This document shows positions 54,605 to 63,460 of a DNA stretch of 64,000 nucleotides, in pieces. Source of the DNA: a virus; the IMG/VR virus record IMGVR_UViG_3300035180_002574, positions 117,178 to 181,177 of that record; one strand, written 5' to 3'. Position 1 is the first letter of the stretch, and every line of letters begins with the position of its first letter. Both the position numbers and the translations under genes were made by a program. A model generated the notes under the pieces. The model saw only the letters and a list, made by a program, of their open reading frames with translations. It was not told the origin of the DNA and did no database searches.

Positions 54605-57508
54605 TTATACCCTACGTTTAATATATCCCGTGATCGCTAGCGGTTTATTTTGATCTTTCAATGATTGCTGAAAGTTTAGAGGATTATTGCTAGTAAACCC
54701 TTTAGTTATGATGAATTTATATGCAATATATGCATTCAATAAAGCCATAAAACCATCGTTAGGGGTGCTTCCTTTGACATAATGAATCGTTGGATCTCCG
54801 CCCCTAGAAATGGAAGGTTTAATTTCCATACTTGCACAATGATCTATTAACCATGCTATTTTTTCATAGTCTCCATACGGAAATCTAATCATACCTTTTT
54901 TCATCTGCTCATATAATTCGCCAATATAATAATCTCTTTCAAAAACCAATTCTTTTGGAAATGAATCAGCAGAGAATTTTACATAACCATTAACTTTAGG
55001 ATGAGCGCGAGAAACTAGATATTTATCTCCATATGAATTATGAAGAATGATAGAGAAATCGTTAGAGTATCCAATATCTCCGATCGCCAGATTTACAGAG
55101 TATTGTCTCATTATTTGGTCAATAACCCCCTTTTTACTTTCTGGGTCATTGCGTTTGAATTTTGTTGCAAACTCAATTGATAATAATCCTGGACCCTTAG
55201 CAACCAATACTACTGCGGTACTGTATGATTGACCGCCTTTAGATTTTTCTGGATCAGCCAATTGTTCTAAATCAGCCCTAGCTCCATAGTCAATTCCAAC
55301 AACAACTATTTGTTCTTCGCCAGGTAAAATCTTAGGTCTAAATTTTCTGCCAAAATCTGCACAAAATTGTCTAATTTCTTCTGGAGTGATCGGGCTAGAA
55401 TCTCCTTGAAAGAACTCTCCTAGAACTTCGTTCTGATAAACTCTTTCAGTATTAACTGGGTGCTTGCCTGGTTTTTCATTCATAATGTCTTCCTTAGTAA
55501 AAAAAGGCATGTATAACTGATTAATATGAAAACCAATCAAATCAGACTCAGATTCTGGTCTTGAAGAAATCCATTTCCCTCTTTCTGCCGCATCTCTTTT
55601 GTCTTGCTGATGATTACAGTGAGTACATTGGACGGTAAATCCAGTAATCCAAATTTTTTCCCAATCATCTGATCCGGGCGTATAAAGTGGGAAATGTTTG
55701 CCACACTTTTCACAACCCAAATAATAATATTGCTGAGTTGACATTGCCCATCTCTTATAAAACCCCGAACCTTTTTTACGAGGAGTTCCAAAGAATACTT
55801 GGATTCCTTTATTACCATATTTGGCAGTGGTTAAAATTTTAAGAGCATTACCAATGGCTTGATCAGATGTTTTTTGAACTTCATCAAAGAAAATTCCATC
55901 AGCAGTATTATGTGTAGCAATATATTTTTTTGTAACTAAAAATAAATGAGAAGGGCTATCTACAGTAATACACCTCATTGGAATTGGATTTATTTTTTTA
56001 ATATCTGTAATGAATCTATGGGTGCTTTTTGTTGAAATATTATTTTTTATTCTATCTAATTTTCTTTTCATGCGAAAAACTGGTAAATTTGTGATAAATC
56101 TAATTCTATATTTATCAGCGTATTTTTTTCCATATCTTTTGCTATCTCTTTTATAAAAATATGCTTTAATACCTAAGCTTAATACTAAGTCATAAACTTG
56201 TTTCGCTAAATCCTCACGTACTTGTACAAATTCTATATTTCCATTTTTATCACAATGCCCGTCAGTATCTAATAAACCTTGTAATAAAGCAAGCCTTTGA
56301 TTAAAGGAACTTTTCATATAAATTTCTGGAATATATTTTTTATATAGATTATGCTCTATATTCTTGCCATTAACCAATAAATTAAGAGATCTTAATTTTG
56401 TAGTTAATCCTTTTATTCTATATGAGCATGATTTTGATGGTATTGAATTAAAATTTCCTATATGATTTATTGAAGATTTAATTACATGATATTCATATCC
56501 ATTAAAAATTTCTGGATCTGCTGACTCAATTCTACCATTGCCATCACCATTTCCTAACCATAATCCAAGTAAATATGGATCTAATAATAAATTTTTATCA
56601 GAATAATTAAGTGGTTTAGTACACAAAATTGAATGATTTGCTTCACCAGATTTTTTTAATGTTTCGAATAATTCTTTAGTATTTTTTACTGTTGGTTTTC
56701 TTTTTTTATTACGATCTGATTTAGTATACGTTAACCATAAATGATCTGCGCAAGCATCTATTGTCGTATCATCATCAAAAGTAATTTTATATGATTCGGG
56801 ATTAAAATCTATAGGATGTAATTTAGTAACAGTGCAAATATTTCCATTTTCATCAAATAGTTGATCTCCTTCTTTTAACTCTTTTAATTTGACGAATCCA
56901 TTTATTGTAGGAATATCAGTCTCAAGAGATAGCATTCGCCCCATGATACGGTCAGCATCAAGCCCAGTAGATTCAATCCATAAATGGTTTCCTCCAATGA
57001 ATTGTTTAAAATGCAACGAATCATTTGTAGTAGTAGATTGATCTAACAATGTTTGCATAAATGTTTTTGGTTTGGCGCCCTTTTTATCAGTATCTGAATT
57101 GATTGCTACAGATGAATTAATCATTTGATTAAGCTTAGTTTTTGAATAAGCAGCAGCCAATTCCAATTGAGGAAATGTATGAATAATACGAATGGGCGGT
57201 TTATCGCCAACTCCAAAAAGACCTGAACCCATGAAATACATCTCAAGAACGCTTGCCATAGTGGTTGCTCCCACCTGACGTCCTTTAACGATGATTATGG
57301 GCTTAGAATTTGGCTCTAAAGCTTTAATACCAATGTAACGATAAATGTCTGCAAATGGTCGATAACCATTTCCATGTAAACGAAATGGCTTGCCATCTAA
57401 TGTTAGATATTTCTCAGCGAAGCTGACTGGGTCCAAGGACAATAATTGTTGTTTTAGTTTTTCAAATAAATCTTTATCGGTTGCTGCCGACGAATTTATA
57501 GTTGGCAT
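54605..57508 (-). CDS. terL: terminase large subunit, containing an in-frame intein
   Basis: The 967-residue precursor, 624 residues without the intein, is the packaging motor. The ATPase domain has a Walker-A-like GRQVGATT (76-83) and Walker B GIFFDEVQ (538-545), with Asp542/Glu543 as catalytic acids. A zinc ribbon follows, Cys599-x2-Cys602 and Cys628-x2-Cys631. The C-terminal nuclease has GIDYG (Asp740), AIGDIGYSND (Asp811) and PNDGF (Asp918), an RNase H-type metal set. Residues 192-534 are an intein inserted between the signal DRIMGR and Walker B. GGAGC precedes the ATG. Without splicing, the ATPase would be disrupted. Confidence 0.93.
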   Translation of the reverse strand: MPTINSSAATDKDLFEKLKQQLLSLDPVSFAEKYLTLDGKPFRLHGNGYRPFADIYRYIGIKALEPNSKPIIIVKGRQVGATTMASVLEMYFMGSGLFGVGDKPPIRIIHTFPQLELAAAYSKTKLNQMINSSVAINSDTDKKGAKPKTFMQTLLDQSTTTNDSLHFKQFIGGNHLWIESTGLDADRIMGRMLSLETDIPTINGFVKLKELKEGDQLFDENGNICTVTKLHPIDFNPESYKITFDDDTTIDACADHLWLTYTKSDRNKKRKPTVKNTKELFETLKKSGEANHSILCTKPLNYSDKNLLLDPYLLGLWLGNGDGNGRIESADPEIFNGYEYHVIKSSINHIGNFNSIPSKSCSYRIKGLTTKLRSLNLLVNGKNIEHNLYKKYIPEIYMKSSFNQRLALLQGLLDTDGHCDKNGNIEFVQVREDLAKQVYDLVLSLGIKAYFYKRDSKRYGKKYADKYRIRFITNLPVFRMKRKLDRIKNNISTKSTHRFITDIKKINPIPMRCITVDSPSHLFLVTKKYIATHNTADGIFFDEVQKTSDQAIGNALKILTTAKYGNKGIQVFFGTPRKKGSGFYKRWAMSTQQYYYLGCEKCGKHFPLYTPGSDDWEKIWITGFTVQCTHCNHQQDKRDAAERGKWISSRPESESDLIGFHINQLYMPFFTKEDIMNEKPGKHPVNTERVYQNEVLGEFFQGDSSPITPEEIRQFCADFGRKFRPKILPGEEQIVVVGIDYGARADLEQLADPEKSKGGQSYSTAVVLVAKGPGLLSIEFATKFKRNDPESKKGVIDQIMRQYSVNLAIGDIGYSNDFSIILHNSYGDKYLVSRAHPKVNGYVKFSADSFPKELVFERDYYIGELYEQMKKGMIRFPYGDYEKIAWLIDHCASMEIKPSISRGGDPTIHYVKGSTPNDGFMALLNAYIAYKFIITKGFTSNNPLNFQQSLKDQNKPLAITGYIKRRV
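55907..56935 (-). mobile_element. class 3-type intein with LAGLIDADG endonuclease domain in terL
   Basis: A 343-residue intein from Met192 to Asn534. Block A is MLSLETDIPT. Block B is CADHLW with His256 and Trp258 two residues later. Block F is RCITVDSPSHLFL with Cys513. Block G is IATHN followed by Thr+1. Trp, Cys513 and Thr532 are where a class 3 intein has its WCT triplet, and such inteins lack the Cys/Ser at position 1, as here. The middle has LLGLWLGNGDGN (313-324) and LLQGLLDTDGH (408-418), the paired LAGLIDADG motifs of a homing endonuclease. Insertion is just before Walker B, a usual terminase site. Confidence 0.85.
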
Positions 57509-57520
57509 ATAAAATGCTCC

Positions 57521-58144
57521 TTATATCTTGGCGGGATTCAAGGCATAAAAAGCATCAGTGTTTGTTGGATCAATATCCAAGTTGTTGTTAGAATCACTCT
57601 TGCCTAAATTTTGACTCTCTTCATTACGCGCGTGAATTCTCTTTTCTTTTAAATTGAGACCACTAACATAAATAATAAGATCATCACCATCCCATAATTT
57701 ATCATCAGAAATATCATTATGATGAATTGATTTTACTTTTTCTATAATTGCAATTACAGGAAGGTTGCCTTTCGACTCCCTAACAATATTGTCAATGGTT
57801 TGAACAATATTTTTATTTTTCTTTAATAATGCAGGTAATTGTTCCTCTTCTGCGGAAGCCGTCTTTGTCTGTCCTCTATCACCTTCTTCTGATAATGTGA
57901 CTTTACTCAAATAAGCTGTTAAACCGCTTCTATTCTTCATATCTTCAACAGCTGCTTCGACAGAAGTATATTTTGGCTTACCATTCATAATAGTGGTTAT
58001 CTGCTCAAACAATGAACGATCTACAGCGCGCGGTTGCACGGCTTCTTTTTGCATTTTTTCAAATTGTTTTAACCAATGATCTCCTTCTATCGACTCATCA
58101 GCCTGTCTAGAAATTACCGATTGGTGCCTGACATATTTTGACAT
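57521..58144 (-). CDS. pre-terminase protein, unknown
   Basis: The 207-residue protein has a basic start (MSKYVRHQSVISRQADES), then mixed helical segments (WLKQFEKMQKEAVQPRAVD, LFEQITTIMNGK, KKNKNIVQTIDNIVRESKG). AGGGAT precedes the ATG. It lies between the terminase gene and an acidic partner with 3-12-nt gaps. Regulators of packaging are often in this position; I recognise no family. Confidence 0.58.
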   Translation of the reverse strand: MSKYVRHQSVISRQADESIEGDHWLKQFEKMQKEAVQPRAVDRSLFEQITTIMNGKPKYTSVEAAVEDMKNRSGLTAYLSKVTLSEEGDRGQTKTASAEEEQLPALLKKNKNIVQTIDNIVRESKGNLPVIAIIEKVKSIHHNDISDDKLWDGDDLIIYVSGLNLKEKRIHARNEESQNLGKSDSNNNLDIDPTNTDAFYALNPAKI

Positions 58145-58147
58145 TAG

Positions 58148-59107
58148 TTATCCCTTGAAGTTTTGATTCCAGTCCATTCCATCTTCTACTTCGATATCAT
58201 CATCGGGCATAAAACCCCTATCTTGACGAAGTGGATATCCCATATCTGCAAGAAGCTGCATAGTTTCAGCCTGCTCTCTTTCAGTAAGTTTATATCTCTT
58301 AACTAGTCTATTATAAGTATCTTCAATGTCATGACCGGCAGAAACAGCGCTATTTACACAAATTCTAGCAATTCTAGAGATGAATAATGGTGCCATAATG
58401 TAAATACCACTAACTCCGGTAACTTTTTGAGCCTCTTTAACAAGAGAAGAAGTTTCGGCGTCGGCTTTTTTGCCCTTTCTTTTCTTTTTCTTAGTATCTT
58501 TAACCTTATTAATTCGGTCCTGAAGCATATCCAAACCTTTTTCGATCTGAGATCTTACATGCTCTATTTGGTTAGAGTCTAACTCACCATCCAAATCAAG
58601 TCTCATTGCTTTTGAAATCTCATTATCTAATCTCTCAAGATAAGAGGACGCCCTCTCCAGCCCGGCGGTATCATAGCCGGAATGTCTTGGAACATCTCCC
58701 AATCTCTCTTTAACCCAAGATAAAAAGCCCTTGGCACCTTTGGATTCCCAGTCCCACTTGTCATTCTTCTTGGACTTGCGAGCATCGTTATTGTCTTCTG
58801 TCTCGTCCTCTTTATCGTCTTCATCATCTTCATCATCTTCATCAGTGACAACAATTGCTTCTTGAGCAGCTACGTTTGGATCAAAATCAGGAGCGCCCAA
58901 TAATTGACCATCCAAATTAACTTCTAATATCAAATTTGGCTCTCCCGCTTTTGGGTCATCCACCGTAATAATTGGTTCATGAGACTCAACAACCTCAATT
59001 GGAGCCTCTTGGATTGCGGGCATAGGAGGCGTAATTGGAACCAAGTGAATTGGTCCACCCATTCCCTGTTGTTCATCAACAATTATTTGTGCTGTTGTCT
59101 CTAACAT
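58148..59107 (-). CDS. protein with acidic linker and helical C-terminal domain, unknown
   Basis: The 319-residue protein has a Pro/Val-rich beginning and a highly acidic run (EDDEDDEDDKEDETEDN near 90-107). The C-terminal part is helical with DTAGLERASSYLERLDNEIS and a lysine cluster (KKKKRKGKKADAE), then KEAQ at 224-227 and IYIMAPLFISRIARICVNSAV. GAGGTA precedes the ATG. The acidic segment is typical of interaction linkers in packaging or scaffold proteins. Role unknown. Confidence 0.58.
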   Translation of the reverse strand: MLETTAQIIVDEQQGMGGPIHLVPITPPMPAIQEAPIEVVESHEPIITVDDPKAGEPNLILEVNLDGQLLGAPDFDPNVAAQEAIVVTDEDDEDDEDDKEDETEDNNDARKSKKNDKWDWESKGAKGFLSWVKERLGDVPRHSGYDTAGLERASSYLERLDNEISKAMRLDLDGELDSNQIEHVRSQIEKGLDMLQDRINKVKDTKKKKRKGKKADAETSSLVKEAQKVTGVSGIYIMAPLFISRIARICVNSAVSAGHDIEDTYNRLVKRYKLTEREQAETMQLLADMGYPLRQDRGFMPDDDIEVEDGMDWNQNFKG

Positions 59108-59167
59108 TGATACCTCTAAAGCTACGAATTTGTGCTTATATACATTATTATGTAATAATAGTCATTG

Positions 59168-60010
59168 TTAATACGACATATTATCGTAAATAGTGGTTCC
59201 TGATTCGGATTTTCCATATGGATTATCCGTTACTCTATCTAATCCATCTTCTCTAGCATCCATGCCTTCAAGACCATCAGGAAGTCCGTAAAAAGGCTCT
59301 TCTCCATAATTTAGATATTTTTCCAATAAAGACTGTAAGTAATCATGCATATCTTCTTTATTTTCAAAAGAATAATCTCTGCCATAATTTAACTCGGAAG
59401 GTAATTTACCTTCCTCATCTGGTCCAGGAAGATATTCATCTAAATTGCCGCCAATCTGAGCAGCTCCAGATACAGAAGAATCATCTTCTTTTATCATACC
59501 AGAATTTATCTGGTCATCAATTGGGAAATCTATATTATTTACATCTGAACAATTATAGCACGAATCAACTTCAATGGTTTTCTTTGGACCGGGGCATCTG
59601 CATGTTGTTATTTTTCCGCAGTTCTTACAATGTTTATTAAAATGTTCTCCAGCTGTTTTAACTAATCCAGTTAGTATTTCCATTCTTGCTTTAATTTTCT
59701 TTTGAGATTTGGTTAAAGAACCATCATCTTGAATCCAAGAATCATCTGCTTTATATTTATCCTTTAATTTTTTACGCCTATCTTTTAAGAAATCAGATAT
59801 GCTCTTATAATTTTGCATAGAATGCCAGCCCGCTCCTGGTCCATGTTTTGGATGGTCGGTTATACCTGGCGCATTATATAAGTCATAATTTCTATATAAA
59901 GGCTCTTCAAAACGAGGCTGTACTACAATAGCAGGCTCCGCTTTGTATTTTCTTTTTCCTGGAGTTGGCTCTTCTGTTCCTTGAAAATATCCTTTTTTAT
60001 TTGGCAACAT
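59168..60010 (-). CDS. protein with QGTEEPTPG module and zinc-binding motif, unknown
   Basis: The 280-residue protein begins MLPNKKGYFQGTEEPTPGK, closely matching modules in the maturation protease (43818-47381). A Cys cluster (HFNKHCKNCGKITTCRCPG near 123-141, with SCYNCSDV near 151) looks like a zinc site. The rest is low-complexity and acidic. Its ATG overlaps the upstream nucleotidyltransferase gene by 14 nt, with a strong AAAGGGG inside it. It is probably part of the packaged or assembling head; the link to the protease is the main clue. Confidence 0.6.
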   Translation of the reverse strand: MLPNKKGYFQGTEEPTPGKRKYKAEPAIVVQPRFEEPLYRNYDLYNAPGITDHPKHGPGAGWHSMQNYKSISDFLKDRRKKLKDKYKADDSWIQDDGSLTKSQKKIKARMEILTGLVKTAGEHFNKHCKNCGKITTCRCPGPKKTIEVDSCYNCSDVNNIDFPIDDQINSGMIKEDDSSVSGAAQIGGNLDEYLPGPDEEGKLPSELNYGRDYSFENKEDMHDYLQSLLEKYLNYGEEPFYGLPDGLEGMDAREDGLDRVTDNPYGKSESGTTIYDNMSY

Positions 60011-60770
60011 TAATGTTCCCCTTTACATGTTTAGCATAATATGGTCTCATTGGCTCTGTAATTGGAACATAATTCCATAAACCCATTTGTGTTAATAAAT
60101 AACTTGCTTTATCAGCATCTTTTGCAAATGCTTCATTTAATTTTTCCGCAAGTGACTTCTCAGAAGATATTTTGATAGAGTCAGGATTTTTTTTAACAAA
60201 TTCAATGATGGGTTTATCAACATCAAAATCTAACTTAGCTGCGAGATAAATTGCTCTCACCACTCTATTTTTATTTGATGTCAATGTTATTTCTGGAGCT
60301 AAACAAGTTTTTATTTTCTTTTCTTTTAGATCAGCAAATGCTCTTCCTGTAGGATCATATACCGTTTTCAAATCAAAATCTAACAATAAAGCATTGCAAG
60401 TAAAATCTCTGCTGAATATTTCTTTTTTTATGTCCGATGGATTTTTAATGCCCATTTTTGCAAGAATTTGCTCTATGTTTGGTACAATAAAATTGGATGA
60501 AAAATCCAACTTAAATTGACCTATATAAATAGAGCTATGACCGTCTGACATTGTTTTTCTAACTATATTATATTCCCTTTTGAATTTTTCAGCAAATTCT
60601 TGTGAAAGATAATCTATAGTATTATCACCGGTGGTGATGTCCAAATCTGATAGATCTTTTAATCTATCCAAATACCTATCTCTGGGCGTACCTCCGCAAA
60701 TATACGGCTTAGAAGAGCCAATACTTTGTTGAACTTCCAATATTTGTTGCAGCAATTCGCGAAGTTTCAT
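59997..60770 (-). CDS. CCA/poly(A)-polymerase-type nucleotidyltransferase, single head domain
   Basis: The 257-residue protein has GGTPRD (26-31), SDLDIT (41-46) with Asp42/Asp44, a third acid near Asp89 (QFKLDFS), and RDFTCNALLLD (121-131). These are the order and spacing of class II CCA-adding enzymes and poly(A) polymerases. It also has FADLKEKKIKTCLAP (145-159) and a neck-like NKNRVVRAIYLAAKLDF. The C-terminal body is far shorter than in the complete CCA gene at 29805, so substrate handling may differ. AAGGGAT precedes the ATG. It is embedded in a head/packaging operon, an odd place for a tRNA enzyme. Confidence 0.82.
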   Translation of the reverse strand: MKLRELLQQILEVQQSIGSSKPYICGGTPRDRYLDRLKDLSDLDITTGDNTIDYLSQEFAEKFKREYNIVRKTMSDGHSSIYIGQFKLDFSSNFIVPNIEQILAKMGIKNPSDIKKEIFSRDFTCNALLLDFDLKTVYDPTGRAFADLKEKKIKTCLAPEITLTSNKNRVVRAIYLAAKLDFDVDKPIIEFVKKNPDSIKISSEKSLAEKLNEAFAKDADKASYLLTQMGLWNYVPITEPMRPYYAKHVKGNINVAK

Positions 60771-60777
60771 TTATCCC

Positions 60778-62625
60778 TTAAACTGCTGGTTTTGGAGGAG
60801 GCGGTGCAGGAGGTGCAGGAGGTGACGGAGCTTCTGGAGCTAAATCTTCGGCAACCTCTATTTCTGGAGTTTCCTTTGACTTCTGTTCTAGCTCTTCATT
60901 CTCCTGTTGCTTTCTCATTTCTTTTCGAACCTTTTCTTTATCAGCATCCTGCTGAAGTTTGTTCTTAACGGCATCCACTTCTGGATTTTGTTCAACTTCA
61001 TTTCCCTTCAAATCAATATCATGAGTGGTCATGGCTCCACGAAGTTTAGAAATGATATCTTCAATACGAGTAGAAATATAGTTGTTAGACTCTAACGCCT
61101 TATTAGTGGCTTCTGATAAAGATGGAAAGAAAGAAGCTAATCCAAGACTATCTAACATCATATCAACAATAGCTAATTGTCTTGGTATTTCTCTTGTTTT
61201 GAAAACCTTGGCTAAATCTTCTAGTTTAATAACAACATCATCTACGGTAATATTAGCGAAAACAACATCTATTTTTGAATCGAAAGATTCTGGAGATTTT
61301 GTTGTAGGCTGATTTGGAGATGGAGATTTATTTTCTGTAACCTCAATTGGAGCTTCTTCTGGAACTTTTGATGGCGATGTAGCTTCTGGAGGTGGCGTCA
61401 TTTCTGTTGGAGGTGGTGGCGCCTCTGGCGCTAACTGAGCTTCAACAACAATATCTCCCGGATCTTGGACCTCTAAAATATCATCTACTGATCCTTTATC
61501 AGCCGATAATCCTTTATTAAGATTTTTCATGAATTGATTGATACCAACAGAAGTTGTTTTTGTTGGGGTGGGAGGATTATTTGGAGCACTATCCGGAGGA
61601 TTTTGAGGCATTCCTGGTCCAGTTGATGGTAATCCACCAACAGACCCACTTCCTTGCATTGGTGGGGCAGGGGAGGCGGGAGGAGGCATTTTATTGCTTT
61701 GTGGAGACTTTTTTGGATCTTGTGGCTTGTTAGGAACAGGTTGCGCTGGCTCGGGGGCGGATTGTAATTTTGTATCTTCCTCCGCAATTGAATGTAAAGC
61801 TTGCGCAGCTTTGTAAAAACCATTTTTTGACAAAATGTTTGCTTGTCTCACAATTAAATCTTCGTAAGAACGAGTAGATAAACTTTTCTTATTAATCAAT
61901 TGAATTCTTTTCTTTAAATCATAGATTGCGTCTAATAATGATTCAAGCTCTTTCCCAGAAAACAATTGACCATCATCTGATCTTAATAATTTTTCAGCAG
62001 AATCAAGCCTGCCAATTATTTTATTTCTTTGTTTTTCGATGAGTTCTTTTCTGGAAGAATCTCCATCTACTGGTAGATCTTTACTAAAATCTATGTCTGT
62101 TGTGGGGTTTGATTCTTCGCGATTTCTTCCAATAGGAAGCATATATCCCCTATCAGCATCGCCATAGAAGAACTGAGCAAACTTATATTTCAAATGAACC
62201 CCTTCCTGGTAGTATCTTACCCAATTCATAAAATCAAAGATTTCCATCTCGCGCCATCCTCTTGTGGCTTGAGCGATAGCTACTTTTCTATCCACTCCTT
62301 GATGTTCGCTGGCAAGAATATCTCTAATTGCTGTTAGCCATTTTTCAATATTATGCTGACCCGGAATGTGCATGTATTGACTATCATTATTTGGATAGGC
62401 AGTTACATCATCTAAAGCGGTCTCCATATCCACCGGAGAACCCTCTCTAGTTTTAATTTTTTCTAACCACTTCAACATATTTTTTATTTGAGGGCTATCT
62501 AGTAAAACAGCCAGCTCTTCCTCACTATATGGTTTGATATAGTCTGGAATTTTAACTTTTTCTAATGATTCTACGTTTACCGGATCGGTAATATGAGATA
62601 TTTTGGTGCGCTCTTTGTTACTCAT
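60778..62625 (-). CDS. large head-module protein with disordered Pro-rich region, unknown
   Basis: The 615-residue protein has a helical, ordered N-terminal half with YKFAQFFYG and FYKAAQALHS, two K-x-A-Q-type motifs. A long Pro/Ser/Gln-rich region follows (~290-430), then a helical end (LVTRIEDIISKLRGAM and a Lys/Glu coiled coil) and a short Pro-rich tail. Ribosome-binding site GAGTAA. It lies before the nucleotidyltransferase gene. Probably a scaffold-like or tethering protein; not recognised. Confidence 0.6.
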   Translation of the reverse strand: MSNKERTKISHITDPVNVESLEKVKIPDYIKPYSEEELAVLLDSPQIKNMLKWLEKIKTREGSPVDMETALDDVTAYPNNDSQYMHIPGQHNIEKWLTAIRDILASEHQGVDRKVAIAQATRGWREMEIFDFMNWVRYYQEGVHLKYKFAQFFYGDADRGYMLPIGRNREESNPTTDIDFSKDLPVDGDSSRKELIEKQRNKIIGRLDSAEKLLRSDDGQLFSGKELESLLDAIYDLKKRIQLINKKSLSTRSYEDLIVRQANILSKNGFYKAAQALHSIAEEDTKLQSAPEPAQPVPNKPQDPKKSPQSNKMPPPASPAPPMQGSGSVGGLPSTGPGMPQNPPDSAPNNPPTPTKTTSVGINQFMKNLNKGLSADKGSVDDILEVQDPGDIVVEAQLAPEAPPPPTEMTPPPEATSPSKVPEEAPIEVTENKSPSPNQPTTKSPESFDSKIDVVFANITVDDVVIKLEDLAKVFKTREIPRQLAIVDMMLDSLGLASFFPSLSEATNKALESNNYISTRIEDIISKLRGAMTTHDIDLKGNEVEQNPEVDAVKNKLQQDADKEKVRKEMRKQQENEELEQKSKETPEIEVAEDLAPEAPSPPAPPAPPPPKPAV

Positions 62626-62630
62626 GGTTA

Positions 62631-63389
62631 TTACTCGTTTATCTTCTTATTAATAGTTTCACTGAGAATTTTAGCATCAGCCAAACGATCCTCATAAGAT
62701 TGACTATCTGGAGATGGCATTTTTAATCTGCTAATTCTTTCATTAACTTTTTCCATAAAATGCAAAGATTTTTCGTTATCAAATTCTGCAATTACTTCTT
62801 TTAAAGCATTATGTAAAATTGAAACCTGCTGATCCACAATTTGAATGGCAACATTATGTTGAACTATTTGATCAGATTTTTCTTCAGTAAATTTATAATA
62901 CCTATCAAGTAATGTGCCAAGAAGCTCACCATACTCTTTTAACATACGATCAACGCGGGTATTGATATTTCTAGGATCAGATTGAATTTCATCGAATACT
63001 TGTGCAAATCTAATCTCGATTGCTGCACATAATCTAGATACCATCTGACGTACATCTAAATTTTCACTTGCTATTTCAATCATCTTACTATTATATGTAG
63101 GATTGCTTTGAACAGCTAACTCAAGCTGATCTTCAATCGATCCCGTCTTAGTTAATGCGGCTTTAGTTTTGGAAATGTCTTCCAGCATATAATTATACAT
63201 ATCAAGATAGTTGTCTTGAAATGACTTAATAGATTTTTCAGAGATAACGAATTTTGATTCACTTACATTTGTATATTTAAGGGCAAGCCAATCGTGAATG
63301 TCTTTGGTAGGCGTACCAATGACCAATTTAGATATAATTTCATCCTTGTCGGGATGTTCCAATATTTTTTTGAATGACGTTTTGTTCAT
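62631..63389 (-). CDS. putative DNA-binding/small-terminase-like protein
   Basis: The 252-residue protein (ATG 63389; an ATG at 63401 is also in frame) begins with LVIGTPTKDIHDWLALKYT, a helix-turn-helix-like beginning followed by a helix SEKSIKSFQDNYLDMYNYML. The remainder is a long helical body (EIRFAQVFDEIQSDP, KFTEEKSDQIVQHNVAIQIVD). The layout of an N-terminal DNA-binding domain plus oligomerisation helices, a few genes before terL, fits a small terminase subunit. The evidence is layout and position only. Its start abuts a terminator hairpin. Confidence 0.5.
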   Translation of the reverse strand: MNKTSFKKILEHPDKDEIISKLVIGTPTKDIHDWLALKYTNVSESKFVISEKSIKSFQDNYLDMYNYMLEDISKTKAALTKTGSIEDQLELAVQSNPTYNSKMIEIASENLDVRQMVSRLCAAIEIRFAQVFDEIQSDPRNINTRVDRMLKEYGELLGTLLDRYYKFTEEKSDQIVQHNVAIQIVDQQVSILHNALKEVIAEFDNEKSLHFMEKVNERISRLKMPSPDSQSYEDRLADAKILSETINKKINE

Positions 63390-63406
63390 AAACACCCACA
63401 TAGATG

Positions 63407-63439
63407 CAAAAAAATTGGCTTGCTAATAGCAAGCCAATT
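63407..63439 (-). terminator. intrinsic terminator after the 63461 gene, abutting the next start
   Basis: In the minus sense a 12-bp stem AATTGGCTTGCT/AGCAAGCCAATT with a 3-nt loop is followed by TTTTTTT. The run ends at 63407, only 6 nt before the ATG at 63401 and 18 nt before the one at 63389. There is no room for a separate promoter after it. Confidence 0.88.
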
Positions 63440-63460
63440 AAGATTATATCAGAATTTTGA

